DNA from: Paenibacillus foliorum
GTDB taxonomy: Bacteria > Bacillota > Bacilli > Paenibacillales > NBRC-103111
Reading direction: 5' to 3'
DNA length: 64,000 nt
Assembly (NCBI RefSeq): GCF_013141765.1
Contig: NZ_WHOD01000128.1
Location: 1 to 64,000, forward strand
Below, piece after piece: positions 17,112 to 24,122 of this stretch; within the stretch, counting starts at the first letter, position 1, and every line of letters starts with the position of its first letter. Position numbers and translations under genes: made by a program. The notes under the pieces were generated by a model. It worked only from the letters and a program-made list of their open reading frames with translations. It made no database searches and was not told where the DNA came from.

Positions 17112-17127
17112 TGTGATAAATATCACA
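17112..17127 (-). promoter_or_regulatory. FNR/CRP-type palindrome upstream of the chemoreceptor gene
   Basis: TGTGATAAATATCACA: a 7-bp perfect inverted repeat around 2 bp that fits TGTGA-N6-TCACA. A -10-like GATACT at 17091-17086 would put a start site about 41 bp from the centre, the classical class II activator position. Confidence 0.6.
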
Positions 17128-17224
17128 CCATATAGTGTTATATTTAAAACTGTTACCGTTTTGTTACGCTTCCTTGCCACTACGGCTGGTATAATGACCT
17201 AATGAATGAACCCTAGATAAGAAG

Positions 17225-18514
17225 GTGATTACCCTGTTACAGTTCAAGCTCCGCGGCACATTCATGTTGTTTATAGCTCTCACCTTTTTTTGCAGTGGCT
17301 GCGCACTTACTAAAGACCCGCAGTCCTATATGCGGTTACCACGATTACCTGAGGAAAAGGAAAGCTTGAAGCAAGTGATCCAGAATGCACTTCCTTCTGG
17401 CGCATCTTTAGTACGACCGAAAAATTCCCGAGCTTCTGGCTCCATATTCGTAAACGATCTGAATCGGGATGGTATACTGGAAGCTATTGTATATTACAAG
17501 ACTTCAGAAAGCAACCTAGGATTAACAGGCATGCTGTGGCAACAGGATGGAGAAACGTGGAAAATGCTTGACCAGTTCCAAGGGGAGGGTTACGAATTGG
17601 ACACGCTGTTGTTTGACGATGTAACCCATGACGGCAGCATCAATGTGCTGGCCGGCTATTCTGGAGGAGCTAAAGTATCCAAAGGATTGATTGTTTACCA
17701 TTTTGACGGAAAGCTTTTTTCCAAAATATTGGAATCTCCTTATACCGAATTTATAGTCGATGACATCAACCAAGATAATAAAAAGGATATATCCATTCTG
17801 ACATTAGAACGAAATGTCTCCTCGTCATTGACCGTCTTCCAATACGACTTAAACAGCTTTCAAACCGTTGGAAAGACGCCGTTAGATCCTCATGTAAACG
17901 GCTACTATTCTATCCAATCAGGCTGGATCGCTGAATCCGTACGCGGGGTTCTATTGGATGCCGGGGTAGGTGCTCATTCAGCATACACTCAATTGGTATA
18001 TTTTGCACAGGGCAATTTGATTAAAGTCTTCCCAGACAATGATATCCCCATGAAGCCGCGCCCTTCGATTAACGGTGACTTCAACCATGACGGTATTGTG
18101 GAGATTGGTATCGACCAGGCGCCAACAGGCTGGGAGAATGAAGCTTATGCTTCGACTCCCTGGATTACAGCCTTTTACCGTTGGGACAGTCATACGGGCT
18201 ACTCTCCAGCCCCGCTATATGAACTGTATATGGATTTAAGCAACGGTTTTTACTTTGAAATACCAGTCGAGTGGGATAAAACCTATGTGCTTCAGCGGCC
18301 CAAAGACGAAGAAGTGCTGCGGTTCATATCTAGCAGTAATGGCGAAACAGTAGAATGGAAGACGATGTCTGAGGAAGCTTGGATCGGCATACAGCCTTCT
18401 ACCGATTGGATGGAAATCGGCCGAACCGCCAAAACGGTAACTGCTCTTCACCTTAATGAAGCGAGTCGCAAATACATGACCCATTTTCGGCCCCTGTCCG
18501 AGCTGGTGAAATAG
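17225..18514 (+). CDS. Lipoprotein with VCBS/FG-GAP-like DxNxDG repeats
   Basis: A 429-aa exported protein. After a basic start and hydrophobic stretch (FMLFIALTFFCSGC) a lipobox-like CSGC marks the lipidated cysteine near residue 26. The body has at least four DxNxDG-type loops (NDLNRDGILEA, DDVTHDGSINV, DDINQDNKKDI, GDFNHDGIVEI) like the calcium-binding FG-GAP/VCBS repeats of beta-propellers. It is followed after 54 bp by a response regulator and a histidine kinase in the same direction, so it may serve as their extracytoplasmic accessory. The GTG start at 17225 has AAGAAG directly adjacent, an imperfect fit, so the true start may be a few codons later. Confidence 0.75.
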   Translation: MITLLQFKLRGTFMLFIALTFFCSGCALTKDPQSYMRLPRLPEEKESLKQVIQNALPSGASLVRPKNSRASGSIFVNDLNRDGILEAIVYYKTSESNLGLTGMLWQQDGETWKMLDQFQGEGYELDTLLFDDVTHDGSINVLAGYSGGAKVSKGLIVYHFDGKLFSKILESPYTEFIVDDINQDNKKDISILTLERNVSSSLTVFQYDLNSFQTVGKTPLDPHVNGYYSIQSGWIAESVRGVLLDAGVGAHSAYTQLVYFAQGNLIKVFPDNDIPMKPRPSINGDFNHDGIVEIGIDQAPTGWENEAYASTPWITAFYRWDSHTGYSPAPLYELYMDLSNGFYFEIPVEWDKTYVLQRPKDEEVLRFISSSNGETVEWKTMSEEAWIGIQPSTDWMEIGRTAKTVTALHLNEASRKYMTHFRPLSELVK

Positions 18515-18568
18515 CTGCTGAATGCTTATCCTTTCGGCTAAAGCCAAACTCTTAGGAGATGCGAACCC

Positions 18569-19270
18569 ATGAGCACTGTACTTTTATTAGAGGATGAAGA
18601 ATCAATTCGAAGCTTTATCGTTGTTAATTTGCTTCGTGAAGGATTCCAGGTTATTGAAGCTGCCTCAGGCAGTGAAGCCCTGCAATCTCTTCAGGAGCAC
18701 CCTGAGATCAACCTTGCATTGTTAGATGTCAAGGTGCCTGCACCTAATGGATTTGAAGTCTGCAAGTACATCCGGCAGAACAATGAGCGCATGGGGATTA
18801 TTTTCTTGACGGCCAAAGTTCAGGAAAAAGATAAAATACTCGGTTTGACTCTCGGAGCCGACGATTACATAAGCAAGCCGTTTAGTCCGGGTGAATTGAT
18901 GGCACGTATTCACTCTTTGCTGCGCCGTGTTGAATTAAAAACTCCTACAACCAATAGCAGCAGATTAATTCGCTCAGGCCCTTTTGAGCTGGATATGGAG
19001 GGTCGTGAGGTCAAGAAAAACGGTCTCTTACTGGAGGTGACTCCAACCGAGCTAGCTTTACTGCGGATGTTCATGGACCATGAGGGAGTGCCGTTAAGCC
19101 GCGACTCGCTGCTGGATAATGTATGGGGAAAAGATTATTATGGCGATCCCAAGATGGTTGATGTCAATATACGACGACTCCGCCAAAAAATCGAGAAAGA
19201 CCCCTCCAAGCCTATTTTTATTCAGACGGTATGGGGCTTCGGCTATAAATGGACGGATCCTTCATTATGA
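18569..19270 (+). CDS. OmpR/PhoB-family response regulator
   Basis: A 233-aa two-component regulator. The receiver domain (residues 1-118) has EDEES acidic residues, phospho-acceptor Asp in ALLDVKVP (about residue 53), FLTAK (Thr switch) and SKPFSPGEL (Lys about 104). The C-terminal winged helix (140-230) holds LTPTELALLRMF-like (here VTPTELALLRMF), VDVNIRRLRQKIE and the terminal VWGFGYKW. AGGAGATG precedes the ATG. The kinase gene overlaps its stop codon (ATGA), so the two are co-translated. Confidence 0.95.
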   Translation: MSTVLLLEDEESIRSFIVVNLLREGFQVIEAASGSEALQSLQEHPEINLALLDVKVPAPNGFEVCKYIRQNNERMGIIFLTAKVQEKDKILGLTLGADDYISKPFSPGELMARIHSLLRRVELKTPTTNSSRLIRSGPFELDMEGREVKKNGLLLEVTPTELALLRMFMDHEGVPLSRDSLLDNVWGKDYYGDPKMVDVNIRRLRQKIEKDPSKPIFIQTVWGFGYKWTDPSL

Positions 19271-20685
19271 TTAAAGCAGGAATGAAACGGCTTGTCGTGT
19301 CCCATTACTTTCTCGTGGTTTTGTTAACCTTAATTTTAGTGGAAAGTGTGTTTATTTACTCTGTTCGAACTTACTACTACAACACCATTTCCAATCAACT
19401 CAGTAATCATGCCCAAGTATCGGCTTCCTTCTATAATAAGTTTCACGCCAACCTAAACGTTATGCTGCTTGACACCCAGTTGGCGGATATTACGGATTCC
19501 TTTGCCCATAACAATGCTGAGCTGCAAGTTATTAGCACCCAAGGCACCATTCTAACCAGTTCTAGCGGCTTCTCTGTTCGGGAGCAATTGTTTACTAAGG
19601 ATGTGCAAGCAGCAGCCCAAGGAGCTACCAGTCGTTGGATCGGTGACAATCCAGGAACACTCGAACGCATAATGGCTGTCTCTACCCCGCTTCAATCGAA
19701 CGGCCAGTCCATCGCTGTGCTGCGTTACATCACTTCCTTGGAGGCCGTTGACCGTGTGATACGCACATTATCTGGCATTGCTTTGTTAATTGGTTTGATC
19801 ATATTGGCAACAGTCACACTGATTAGCATTGCATTAGCAAATTCCATAGTTAAGCCGCTCCATCATATAACAACAGCTTCTTCCCTTATGGCCAAGGGCC
19901 GATTCGATACACGAATAGACGAAACCTACCGGTATGAGCTCGGGGAGCTGGCCCAAACTTTAAACTACATGGCCGAAGAAATTGTCAAAACCGATAATTT
20001 GAAAAATGACTTCATCTCGTCTATCTCTCATGAACTACGAACGCCGTTGACCAGTATAAAAGGTTGGAGCGAGACGATTCTGCTTGGTGATTTACAAGAT
20101 ATTAATGTAACAAAAAGGGGTCTTAAAATCATTTCCAAAGAAACGGACCGTTTGGTCGGATTGGTTGAGGAACTGCTTGATTTCTCCAGATTGGAACAAA
20201 AGCAGCTTGTGTTAGAGGTTAAACAAACGAATATACTGGAATTGCTTAATGAGGTTATACTTCAGCTCACAACCAAGGCTTCGATCAAAAACAACTCACT
20301 CCGACTTATCAATAACGCACCTGAAAATAGCATCATTCCTGGGGATGAAAACCGTCTAAAGCAGGTGTTTATCAATCTCGTCGATAACGCAGTTAAGTTC
20401 GCTCATCCAGATACGACTATAGACGTTTCCTTATTAGTCGAACGCGAATATTACGTAATTCGCGTTCGTGATCAAGGTATCGGCATCCCGGCCGAACATA
20501 TCAACAAAGTTACCGGTAAGTTTTATCAAGTTAATCCCGGAGGTGGGGGAACAGGCTTAGGTCTTTCCATCTGCAAGGAGATCATTAATCTGCATGGCGG
20601 CACTCTCACCCTGGAAAGCATCCAAGAACCCCAAGGTACCGAAGTCGCTGTCCGTCTGCCGATCACGCAGGTACTCCGGCAGTAA
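19267..20685 (+). CDS. Membrane sensor histidine kinase
   Basis: A 472-aa kinase, partner of the preceding regulator. TM1 about residues 11-31, an extracytoplasmic loop of about 130 residues, TM2 about 166-190, HAMP (SIVKPLHHITTASSLMAKG), dimerisation/phosphoacceptor helix SSISHELRTPLTSIKGW (His about 262), and an HATPase domain with N box NLVDNAVKFA, G1 DQGIGIP and G2 GTGLGLSI. The overall plan matches PhoR/WalK/ResE-like kinases but lacks a PAS domain. The start overlaps the regulator's stop; an alternative in-frame ATG at 19249 would add six residues. Its stop is 2 bp from the convergent GNAT gene and no terminator is visible between them. Confidence 0.93.
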   Translation: MIKAGMKRLVVSHYFLVVLLTLILVESVFIYSVRTYYYNTISNQLSNHAQVSASFYNKFHANLNVMLLDTQLADITDSFAHNNAELQVISTQGTILTSSSGFSVREQLFTKDVQAAAQGATSRWIGDNPGTLERIMAVSTPLQSNGQSIAVLRYITSLEAVDRVIRTLSGIALLIGLIILATVTLISIALANSIVKPLHHITTASSLMAKGRFDTRIDETYRYELGELAQTLNYMAEEIVKTDNLKNDFISSISHELRTPLTSIKGWSETILLGDLQDINVTKRGLKIISKETDRLVGLVEELLDFSRLEQKQLVLEVKQTNILELLNEVILQLTTKASIKNNSLRLINNAPENSIIPGDENRLKQVFINLVDNAVKFAHPDTTIDVSLLVEREYYVIRVRDQGIGIPAEHINKVTGKFYQVNPGGGGTGLGLSICKEIINLHGGTLTLESIQEPQGTEVAVRLPITQVLRQ

Positions 20686-20687
20686 GA

Positions 20688-21173
20688 TTACAGCATTTTC
20701 TGCATCATAATCACGTCCAGCATCCTACCGAACTTGAAGCCTACTTGCCGCATAATTCCTACATGCTCGAAATCATAGACTTGATGCAGATGGATGCTGC
20801 TCTCATTCCCTACAACAATTCGGGATAAGACTGTGTGCAAGCCCGCTGCAAGCCCAGCATCTAGTACTTGCTTCATCAGCTGCTTGCCAACACCCTTCCC
20901 CCTGTAGTCACTGTGAATGTACAAAGACAATTCAGCAGTCCTTCTATAGGCTAGCCGGTCGGAATAAGGATTTAACGATGCCCAGCCAATAATAATGCCA
21001 GCCTGCTCCGCAACCCAAATGGGGTATAATTCTCCATGGTTGTGAAACCATTGTGTCTGCTGTTCTAAGGTACGCAGCTCCGTATCAAAGGTGGCTACCG
21101 TATTTAATATCGCTTCATTATATATATCCAGAATCGATTCAATATCCGTTTGCTGTGCTGACCTAATCTCCAT
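20688..21173 (-). CDS. GNAT N-acetyltransferase (phosphinothricin/YwnH-type)
   Basis: A 161-aa acetyltransferase. MEIRSAQQTDIESILDIYN, the acetyl-CoA loop in SDYRGKGVGKQLM (about residues 90-102), and the C-terminal VGFKFGRMLDVIMMQKML are typical of the Pat/YwnH group that acetylates phosphinothricin, methionine sulfoximine or related amino acids. Usual members read LHExLGF where this one has LHQVYDFEHVG, a possible change in substrate. GGCGGAG lies 7 nt before the ATG. The leader upstream contains a promoter, a small ORF and a terminator hairpin (21240-21396), suggesting transcription attenuation. Confidence 0.88.
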   Translation of the reverse strand: MEIRSAQQTDIESILDIYNEAILNTVATFDTELRTLEQQTQWFHNHGELYPIWVAEQAGIIIGWASLNPYSDRLAYRRTAELSLYIHSDYRGKGVGKQLMKQVLDAGLAAGLHTVLSRIVVGNESSIHLHQVYDFEHVGIMRQVGFKFGRMLDVIMMQKML

Positions 21174-21239
21174 TCATGTCTCCGCCTTTTCTTATTTTGA
21201 TAGTGTAAAAAGCTTCTCCCTCAGGCATGGCATCACAAA

Positions 21240-21280
21240 TTAAATTAAAAAACCACCTGCTATGAATCTAACAAGTGGTT
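21240..21280 (-). terminator. Attenuator-like terminator in the GNAT leader
   Basis: Minus strand: 11-bp stem AACCACTTGTT/AGCAGGTGGTT (two G-U pairs), 8-nt loop, then TTTTAATTT. It stands about 67 bp before the GNAT start and about 80 nt after the leader's own promoter. An upstream segment (21346-21337, TAAGCAGTGG) can pair with the 5' arm at 8 of 10 positions, which would form an antiterminator. Confidence 0.7.
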
Positions 21281-21332
21281 GTAAATTAAGAACTAGCGCG
21301 ATGTGACACAATAAAGGATTGTCCTCTCGCAT
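21240..21332 (-). CDS. Possible 30-codon leader peptide before the GNAT gene
   Basis: An open frame of 30 codons (MREDNPLLCHIALVLNLQPL...) begins about 29 nt after the predicted transcription start and runs through the attenuator hairpin to a TAA at 21240. The only upstream SD-like sequence is GUGGG, 3 nt away, which is poor. It is a candidate sensor ORF, not an established gene. Confidence 0.3.
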   Translation of the reverse strand: MREDNPLLCHIALVLNLQPLVRFIAGGFLI

Positions 21333-21367
21333 TTGCCCACTGCTTATGACGTCTTTTCTCTCATAAA

Positions 21368-21396
21368 ATGATATCACCGAGGGAAGATGTTGTCAA
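21368..21396 (-). promoter_or_regulatory. Promoter of the GNAT leader transcript
   Basis: TTGACA (21396-21391), 17-bp spacer, TATCAT (21373-21368) on the minus strand. It is one of the best sigma-A-like promoters in the window, and the first thing it transcribes is non-coding or leader RNA. Confidence 0.8.
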
Positions 21397-21524
21397 TAAA
21401 CATACATCTTTCTTGCGTCTAGGTTGATATGATACTGATTACTTTGAATCTCTGGTCGAGAAAACGGTATCCAATTAGCTAGACATGGCATAGCCGCTTT
21501 CTTTACTTTGACTCTATTTAAATA

Positions 21525-21553
21525 CAAAAAAACTCCAGAGAATTCTCTAGAGT
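21525..21553 (-). terminator. tRNA-Leu terminator
   Basis: Minus strand ACTCTAGAGAATTCTCTGGAGT followed by TTTTTTT; the stem is a near-palindrome with a tight loop. It starts 14 nt after the tRNA CCA end. Confidence 0.85.
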
Positions 21554-21567
21554 GTCGTTTAAGTATG

Positions 21568-21655
21568 TGGTGCGGTCAAGAGGACTCGAACCTCCACGGG
21601 GGGTTAGCCCACACGGACCTGAACCGTGCGCGTCTGCCAATTCCGCCATGACCGC
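21568..21655 (-). tRNA. tRNA-Leu (anticodon CAG)
   Basis: The minus strand folds as a class II tRNA of 88 nt with encoded CCA. The acceptor stem is GCGGTCA/TGACCGC with discriminator A; the anticodon arm is CACGG-TTCAGGT-CCGTG giving anticodon CAG (reads CUG leucine); a long variable arm (TAACCCCCCGTGG region) and a TTCGAGT T-loop follow. It has its own promoter and terminator and is a single tRNA gene, not part of a cluster. Confidence 0.96.
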
Positions 21656-21701
21656 CTATTAGAAGTGTCTCTTCAATTAAACTCTGAAGGGGACAAGAAG
21701 T

Positions 21702-21730
21702 ATAATATCATCTGCTTTGCTAGATGTCAA
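21702..21730 (-). promoter_or_regulatory. tRNA-Leu promoter
   Basis: TTGACA (21730-21725), exactly 17 bp, then TATTAT (21707-21702), about 46 nt upstream of the tRNA 5' end. A strong sigma-A promoter, as expected for a stable RNA gene. Confidence 0.85.
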
Positions 21731-21786
21731 ACATCTTTCTAACATTTTATTCATGGGGGGAATTTCTTAACTCAGACATTATTGAA

Positions 21787-21894
21787 CTAGGCAATAAAAC
21801 AGTAATAACAAACCCAAGCTATAAGACACCAGATTGGGAGCGTAAACAAAATACCATAAACGGTTCCCTTCAGCGTTGACCCTTCATCAGACAT
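21787..21894 (-). CDS. 35-residue single-pass membrane protein
   Basis: Sequence MSDEGSTLKGTVYGILFTLP, then a hydrophobic, Trp/Cys/Tyr-rich segment ending WVCYYCFIA. AAGGGAGGGTG lies 5 nt before the ATG, one of the best ribosome binding sites around, so I believe it is translated. The short N-terminus with LKGT followed by one transmembrane helix is reminiscent of cytochrome c oxidase subunit 2A micropeptides, but the match is only a resemblance and no oxidase genes are nearby. It reads toward the tRNA-Leu gene, without a clear terminator. Confidence 0.6.
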   Translation of the reverse strand: MSDEGSTLKGTVYGILFTLPIWCLIAWVCYYCFIA

Positions 21895-22094
21895 CTTACA
21901 CCCTCCCTTTAAATCCCAGCACCGCTGTACTAAGGACTGATTGATTGGATTATATTGTATGCTGTGAAAAGTACATTTATACTCCGATTTTCATCCAACT
22001 ATCAATTATCATTTTTTCCATGCTTGGCCCATATAATGGAGCAAAGAGCAAGCCTAAAAAGCTTACGCTGCCAAACTCTTAGGAGGATTCCAGA

Positions 22095-22316
22095 ATGGTA
22101 CTATATCAGATAGCCATTGGCGTCATTGCCGCTTTATTAATATGGGGGTTCATTAAGCTAACCTTCCAATCTATGCTTTGGATAATAGGTATTGCTGTTG
22201 TAGCAAGCTTTATTATCCCTGGTGCTTTTCTTTTTCTAAGTGGCCTTCTATTCATCCTTATCGGGATGCTTGCGACACTGGGAATCATGTTTGTTTTGGG
22301 GGCTTTTAGGCCTTAG
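22095..22316 (+). CDS. 73-residue hydrophobic membrane protein
   Basis: Almost entirely hydrophobic, with two or three transmembrane segments (about residues 3-18, 24-42, 46-68) and few charges. AGGAGGA precedes the ATG by 8 nt. No family recognised. It is one of a run of short genes between 21.8 and 24.0 kb. Confidence 0.65.
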   Translation: MVLYQIAIGVIAALLIWGFIKLTFQSMLWIIGIAVVASFIIPGAFLFLSGLLFILIGMLATLGIMFVLGAFRP

Positions 22317-22362
22317 AGAGGATCTACACGCTAATTTGATGCCTTCTTCTTACCCTTAGACC

Positions 22363-22575
22363 TTACCCCTCCCTGTATGCCTGCAGAGCCCTCAAAGCCC
22401 ATTCCTTAGCTGCCTGCTCGTCTTGCATCGAAGGGATGTCGAACAAATGTGTATATGCCTGTCCAGTTCCTGCAGAAAGCCTTATAACATCCCCGCTTAC
22501 CCCAATCTCACCCTCACTTTGAAGCCTTAGCGCATAATAAGCGTCCAGCATAACGGTTTGCATTTCCTCCAACAA
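22363..22575 (-). CDS. 70-residue hypothetical protein
   Basis: A small soluble-looking protein (VMLDAYYALRLQSEGEIGVSG, AKEWALRALQAY) with no motif I can name. AGGAGGGG precedes a TTG start by 4 nt, which I take as the start; a second TTG follows directly. Orientation is opposite to its neighbour, so it has its own promoter somewhere in 22576-22700. Confidence 0.6.
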   Translation of the reverse strand: MLEEMQTVMLDAYYALRLQSEGEIGVSGDVIRLSAGTGQAYTHLFDIPSMQDEQAAKEWALRALQAYREG

Positions 22576-22635
22576 GCTTCCCCTCCTAATTCTCTACCAG
22601 CTACCATATAGGGTTCCAGTAACAGCTCCGAGTTA

Positions 22636-22661
22636 TTCTTATCTGCAGTGACGGATAAGAA
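22636..22661. repeat. 8-bp inverted repeat TTCTTATC-N10-GATAAGAA
   Basis: A perfect 8-bp inverted repeat in the divergent spacer between two small genes. It has no T tract, so it is more like an operator than a terminator. Confidence 0.4.
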
Positions 22662-22701
22662 CATTATGAACTAGATAACCTATTCTCGGGGAGGTGATAA
22701 C

Positions 22702-22836
22702 ATGGCTGGCAGAAATAATAAACCGAAAAACAGAGGACCTGCTTCTCATCCGTCTAGGCTAGAGCAGTTTGATGAAAAGTGGGCAGAGGGTAGGAATACG
22801 AAAACAGCAGCTGCTGATTCTCCAGAATCTAAATAA
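22702..22836 (+). CDS. 44-residue basic, hydrophilic small protein
   Basis: MAGRNNKPKNRGPASHPSRL followed by EQFDEKWAEGR and a Ser/Ala/Lys tail: no hydrophobic core, many Asn/Lys/Arg. GGGGAGGTGATAAC precedes the ATG, a very strong ribosome binding site, and a clean terminator follows (22865-22890). The composition recalls minor small acid-soluble spore proteins, but I cannot place it in a family. Confidence 0.7.
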   Translation: MAGRNNKPKNRGPASHPSRLEQFDEKWAEGRNTKTAAADSPESK

Positions 22837-22864
22837 CACCATTTTTCATGCAAGTTCACAAGGT

Positions 22865-22890
22865 AGCCGGGGGCAGCCCCGGTTTTTTAC
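22865..22890 (+). terminator. Terminator of the 44-residue protein gene
   Basis: GCCGGGG-GCAG-CCCCGGT followed by six Ts. GC-rich stem with a U tract; it overlaps the 3' end of the next gene on the minus strand. Confidence 0.85.
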
Positions 22891-23108
22891 CCTTCAATCC
22901 ACTCTACATTCCGTTCCTCAGCAAAAGGCTGATAATGATGCTTGCGATCAAGCTTCACAATGCGCCTATTTTGCTTCCGAATCATTACCGTTTCATCATC
23001 CCATGCAACCACAATTCCTTTTACATCATTTTTGACATCGGCATCCCTTACAACACGAATCAATGTCCCTTCAACCCGATACTGATCCAATAGATCTTCC
23101 GTAATCAT
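22887..23108 (-). CDS. 73-residue conserved-looking hypothetical protein
   Basis: A short beta-rich basic protein: RVEGTLIRVVRDADVKNDVKG, VVAWDDETVMIRKQNRRIVKLDR. The alternating pattern suggests a small SH3-like barrel, possibly nucleic-acid binding, but that is only a guess. AAAGGAGCG lies 7 nt before the ATG at 23108; an in-frame ATG at 23171 has no such site. Confidence 0.65.
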   Translation of the reverse strand: MITEDLLDQYRVEGTLIRVVRDADVKNDVKGIVVAWDDETVMIRKQNRRIVKLDRKHHYQPFAEERNVEWIEG

Positions 23109-23226
23109 TAAAATCGCTCCTTTTTCTATCCAGCCTATGTAAGAATAGAATACACCAAACGAAGCGTACAATAAACCTATTAGGAATTACTCAAGTCATT
23201 TGCTCAAAAGGAAGGGAACCTTAAAC

Positions 23227-23559
23227 ATGGATATGAATACAGAAACCGAAAAAAAGACCTTTTACGTTTCAGTTGGCCAAGGAGAAATTTTGGAGCCATC
23301 CAACATGACAGGTAATTTTGAATTTGTCATCAACGCAACCGAGGAAGAGCGTGACCAGCTTGAGGAGTTGTTCGAGGAATCGATGGAAGCTCAAGAAGAT
23401 ACAGGCATACGGGCACATATCCCATACCGGGAATATCATAACGACAAGGAAAACGATGCCGCTGATTATTACTTAGCCCAAATTTATCAGAAGCTGCATG
23501 AGCTTGGCACGCCTGAGACCAAATCACACATCGAAAGTATGAACATATTGCCAGATTAA
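23227..23559 (+). CDS. 110-residue acidic hypothetical protein
   Basis: Acidic protein with KTFYVSVGQGEIL at the N-terminus, EEERDQLEELFEESMEAQED in the middle, and YYLAQIYQKLHELG near the end. No motif recognised, though it resembles small Paenibacillus proteins sometimes labelled hydrolase/acyltransferase without proof. AAGGAAGGGA sits 9 nt before the chosen ATG; a TTG at 23200 would overlap this site. Confidence 0.65.
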   Translation: MDMNTETEKKTFYVSVGQGEILEPSNMTGNFEFVINATEEERDQLEELFEESMEAQEDTGIRAHIPYREYHNDKENDAADYYLAQIYQKLHELGTPETKSHIESMNILPD

Positions 23560-23635
23560 TTAACTCCCTTAAAAAATACCCTTTAAACACCATGCGCCAT
23601 AATCAGCGTGACCTCAATTTCCGCGTACAACAACA

Positions 23636-23672
23636 AAACCTATCTCACCATATAGGTGAAATAGGTTTTATT
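23636..23672. terminator. Bidirectional terminator
   Basis: AAACCTATCTCACC-ATAT-AGGTGAAATAGGTTT with flanking A and T tracts, between two convergent small genes. Confidence 0.8.
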
Positions 23673-23703
23673 ATTCCTACTGTATAGCACGTACTTCGTA
23701 CGA

Positions 23704-24027
23704 CTAGCTTACATGTTCTTTAGAATCATTAGTTTCAAACCAGTAGTCAAGAACCTTGCTAGACATGACTCTCTTTTGTATATAATCTACCTGTTGTTGA
23801 GAAAATTGTTCCTGCCATTCTTCCCCTAGCTGTTCACACAACTTAACGATCGTTAACAATTCAGACCACGCTACGTAACGTTTATACCAAAAAAATTGAG
23901 GATGTTCAATCATATAGGGATACAGGTCGTCAAACTCTGTATGTTTACAATCGAGGGCACGTTCAAAGTGAATTTTGGCTTCGCTTAACTTTGTCTCAAA
24001 AAAATCGGCCGGGACTCCATTCCCCAT
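23704..24027 (-). CDS. 107-residue hypothetical protein behind a PerR-like box
   Basis: A mostly helical, aromatic-rich protein (FFETKLSEAKIHFERALDC, YPYMIEHPQFFWYKRYVAWSELL). No family recognised. AGAGGAGG precedes the ATG by 8 nt. A PerR-type palindrome overlaps its -10 region (24049-24063), hinting at peroxide or metal control, but the protein itself shows no redox motif. Confidence 0.65.
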   Translation of the reverse strand: MGNGVPADFFETKLSEAKIHFERALDCKHTEFDDLYPYMIEHPQFFWYKRYVAWSELLTIVKLCEQLGEEWQEQFSQQQVDYIQKRVMSSKVLDYWFETNDSKEHVS

Positions 24028-24048
24028 AGCAATGCCTCCTCTCTTAAC

Positions 24049-24063
24049 ATGTAATCATTATAA
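24049..24063 (-). promoter_or_regulatory. PerR/Fur-type box over a TATAAT
   Basis: Plus strand ATGTAATCATTATAA matches 12 of 14 defined positions of the PerR consensus TTATAATNATTATAA and covers a TATAAT read from the minus strand. AT-rich sequence makes chance matches possible. Confidence 0.4.
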
Positions 24064-24122
24064 ATGAAAATGATCATGCTGAAAAGGTCTATTGAATTTG
24101 AAAATAATTCATGAAAATCATC

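Noticed and set aside
21568-21655. tRNA-Leu as integration site of a mobile island
   Set aside because: There is no integrase gene nearby and no direct repeat of the tRNA 3' end in the flanks that I could see.
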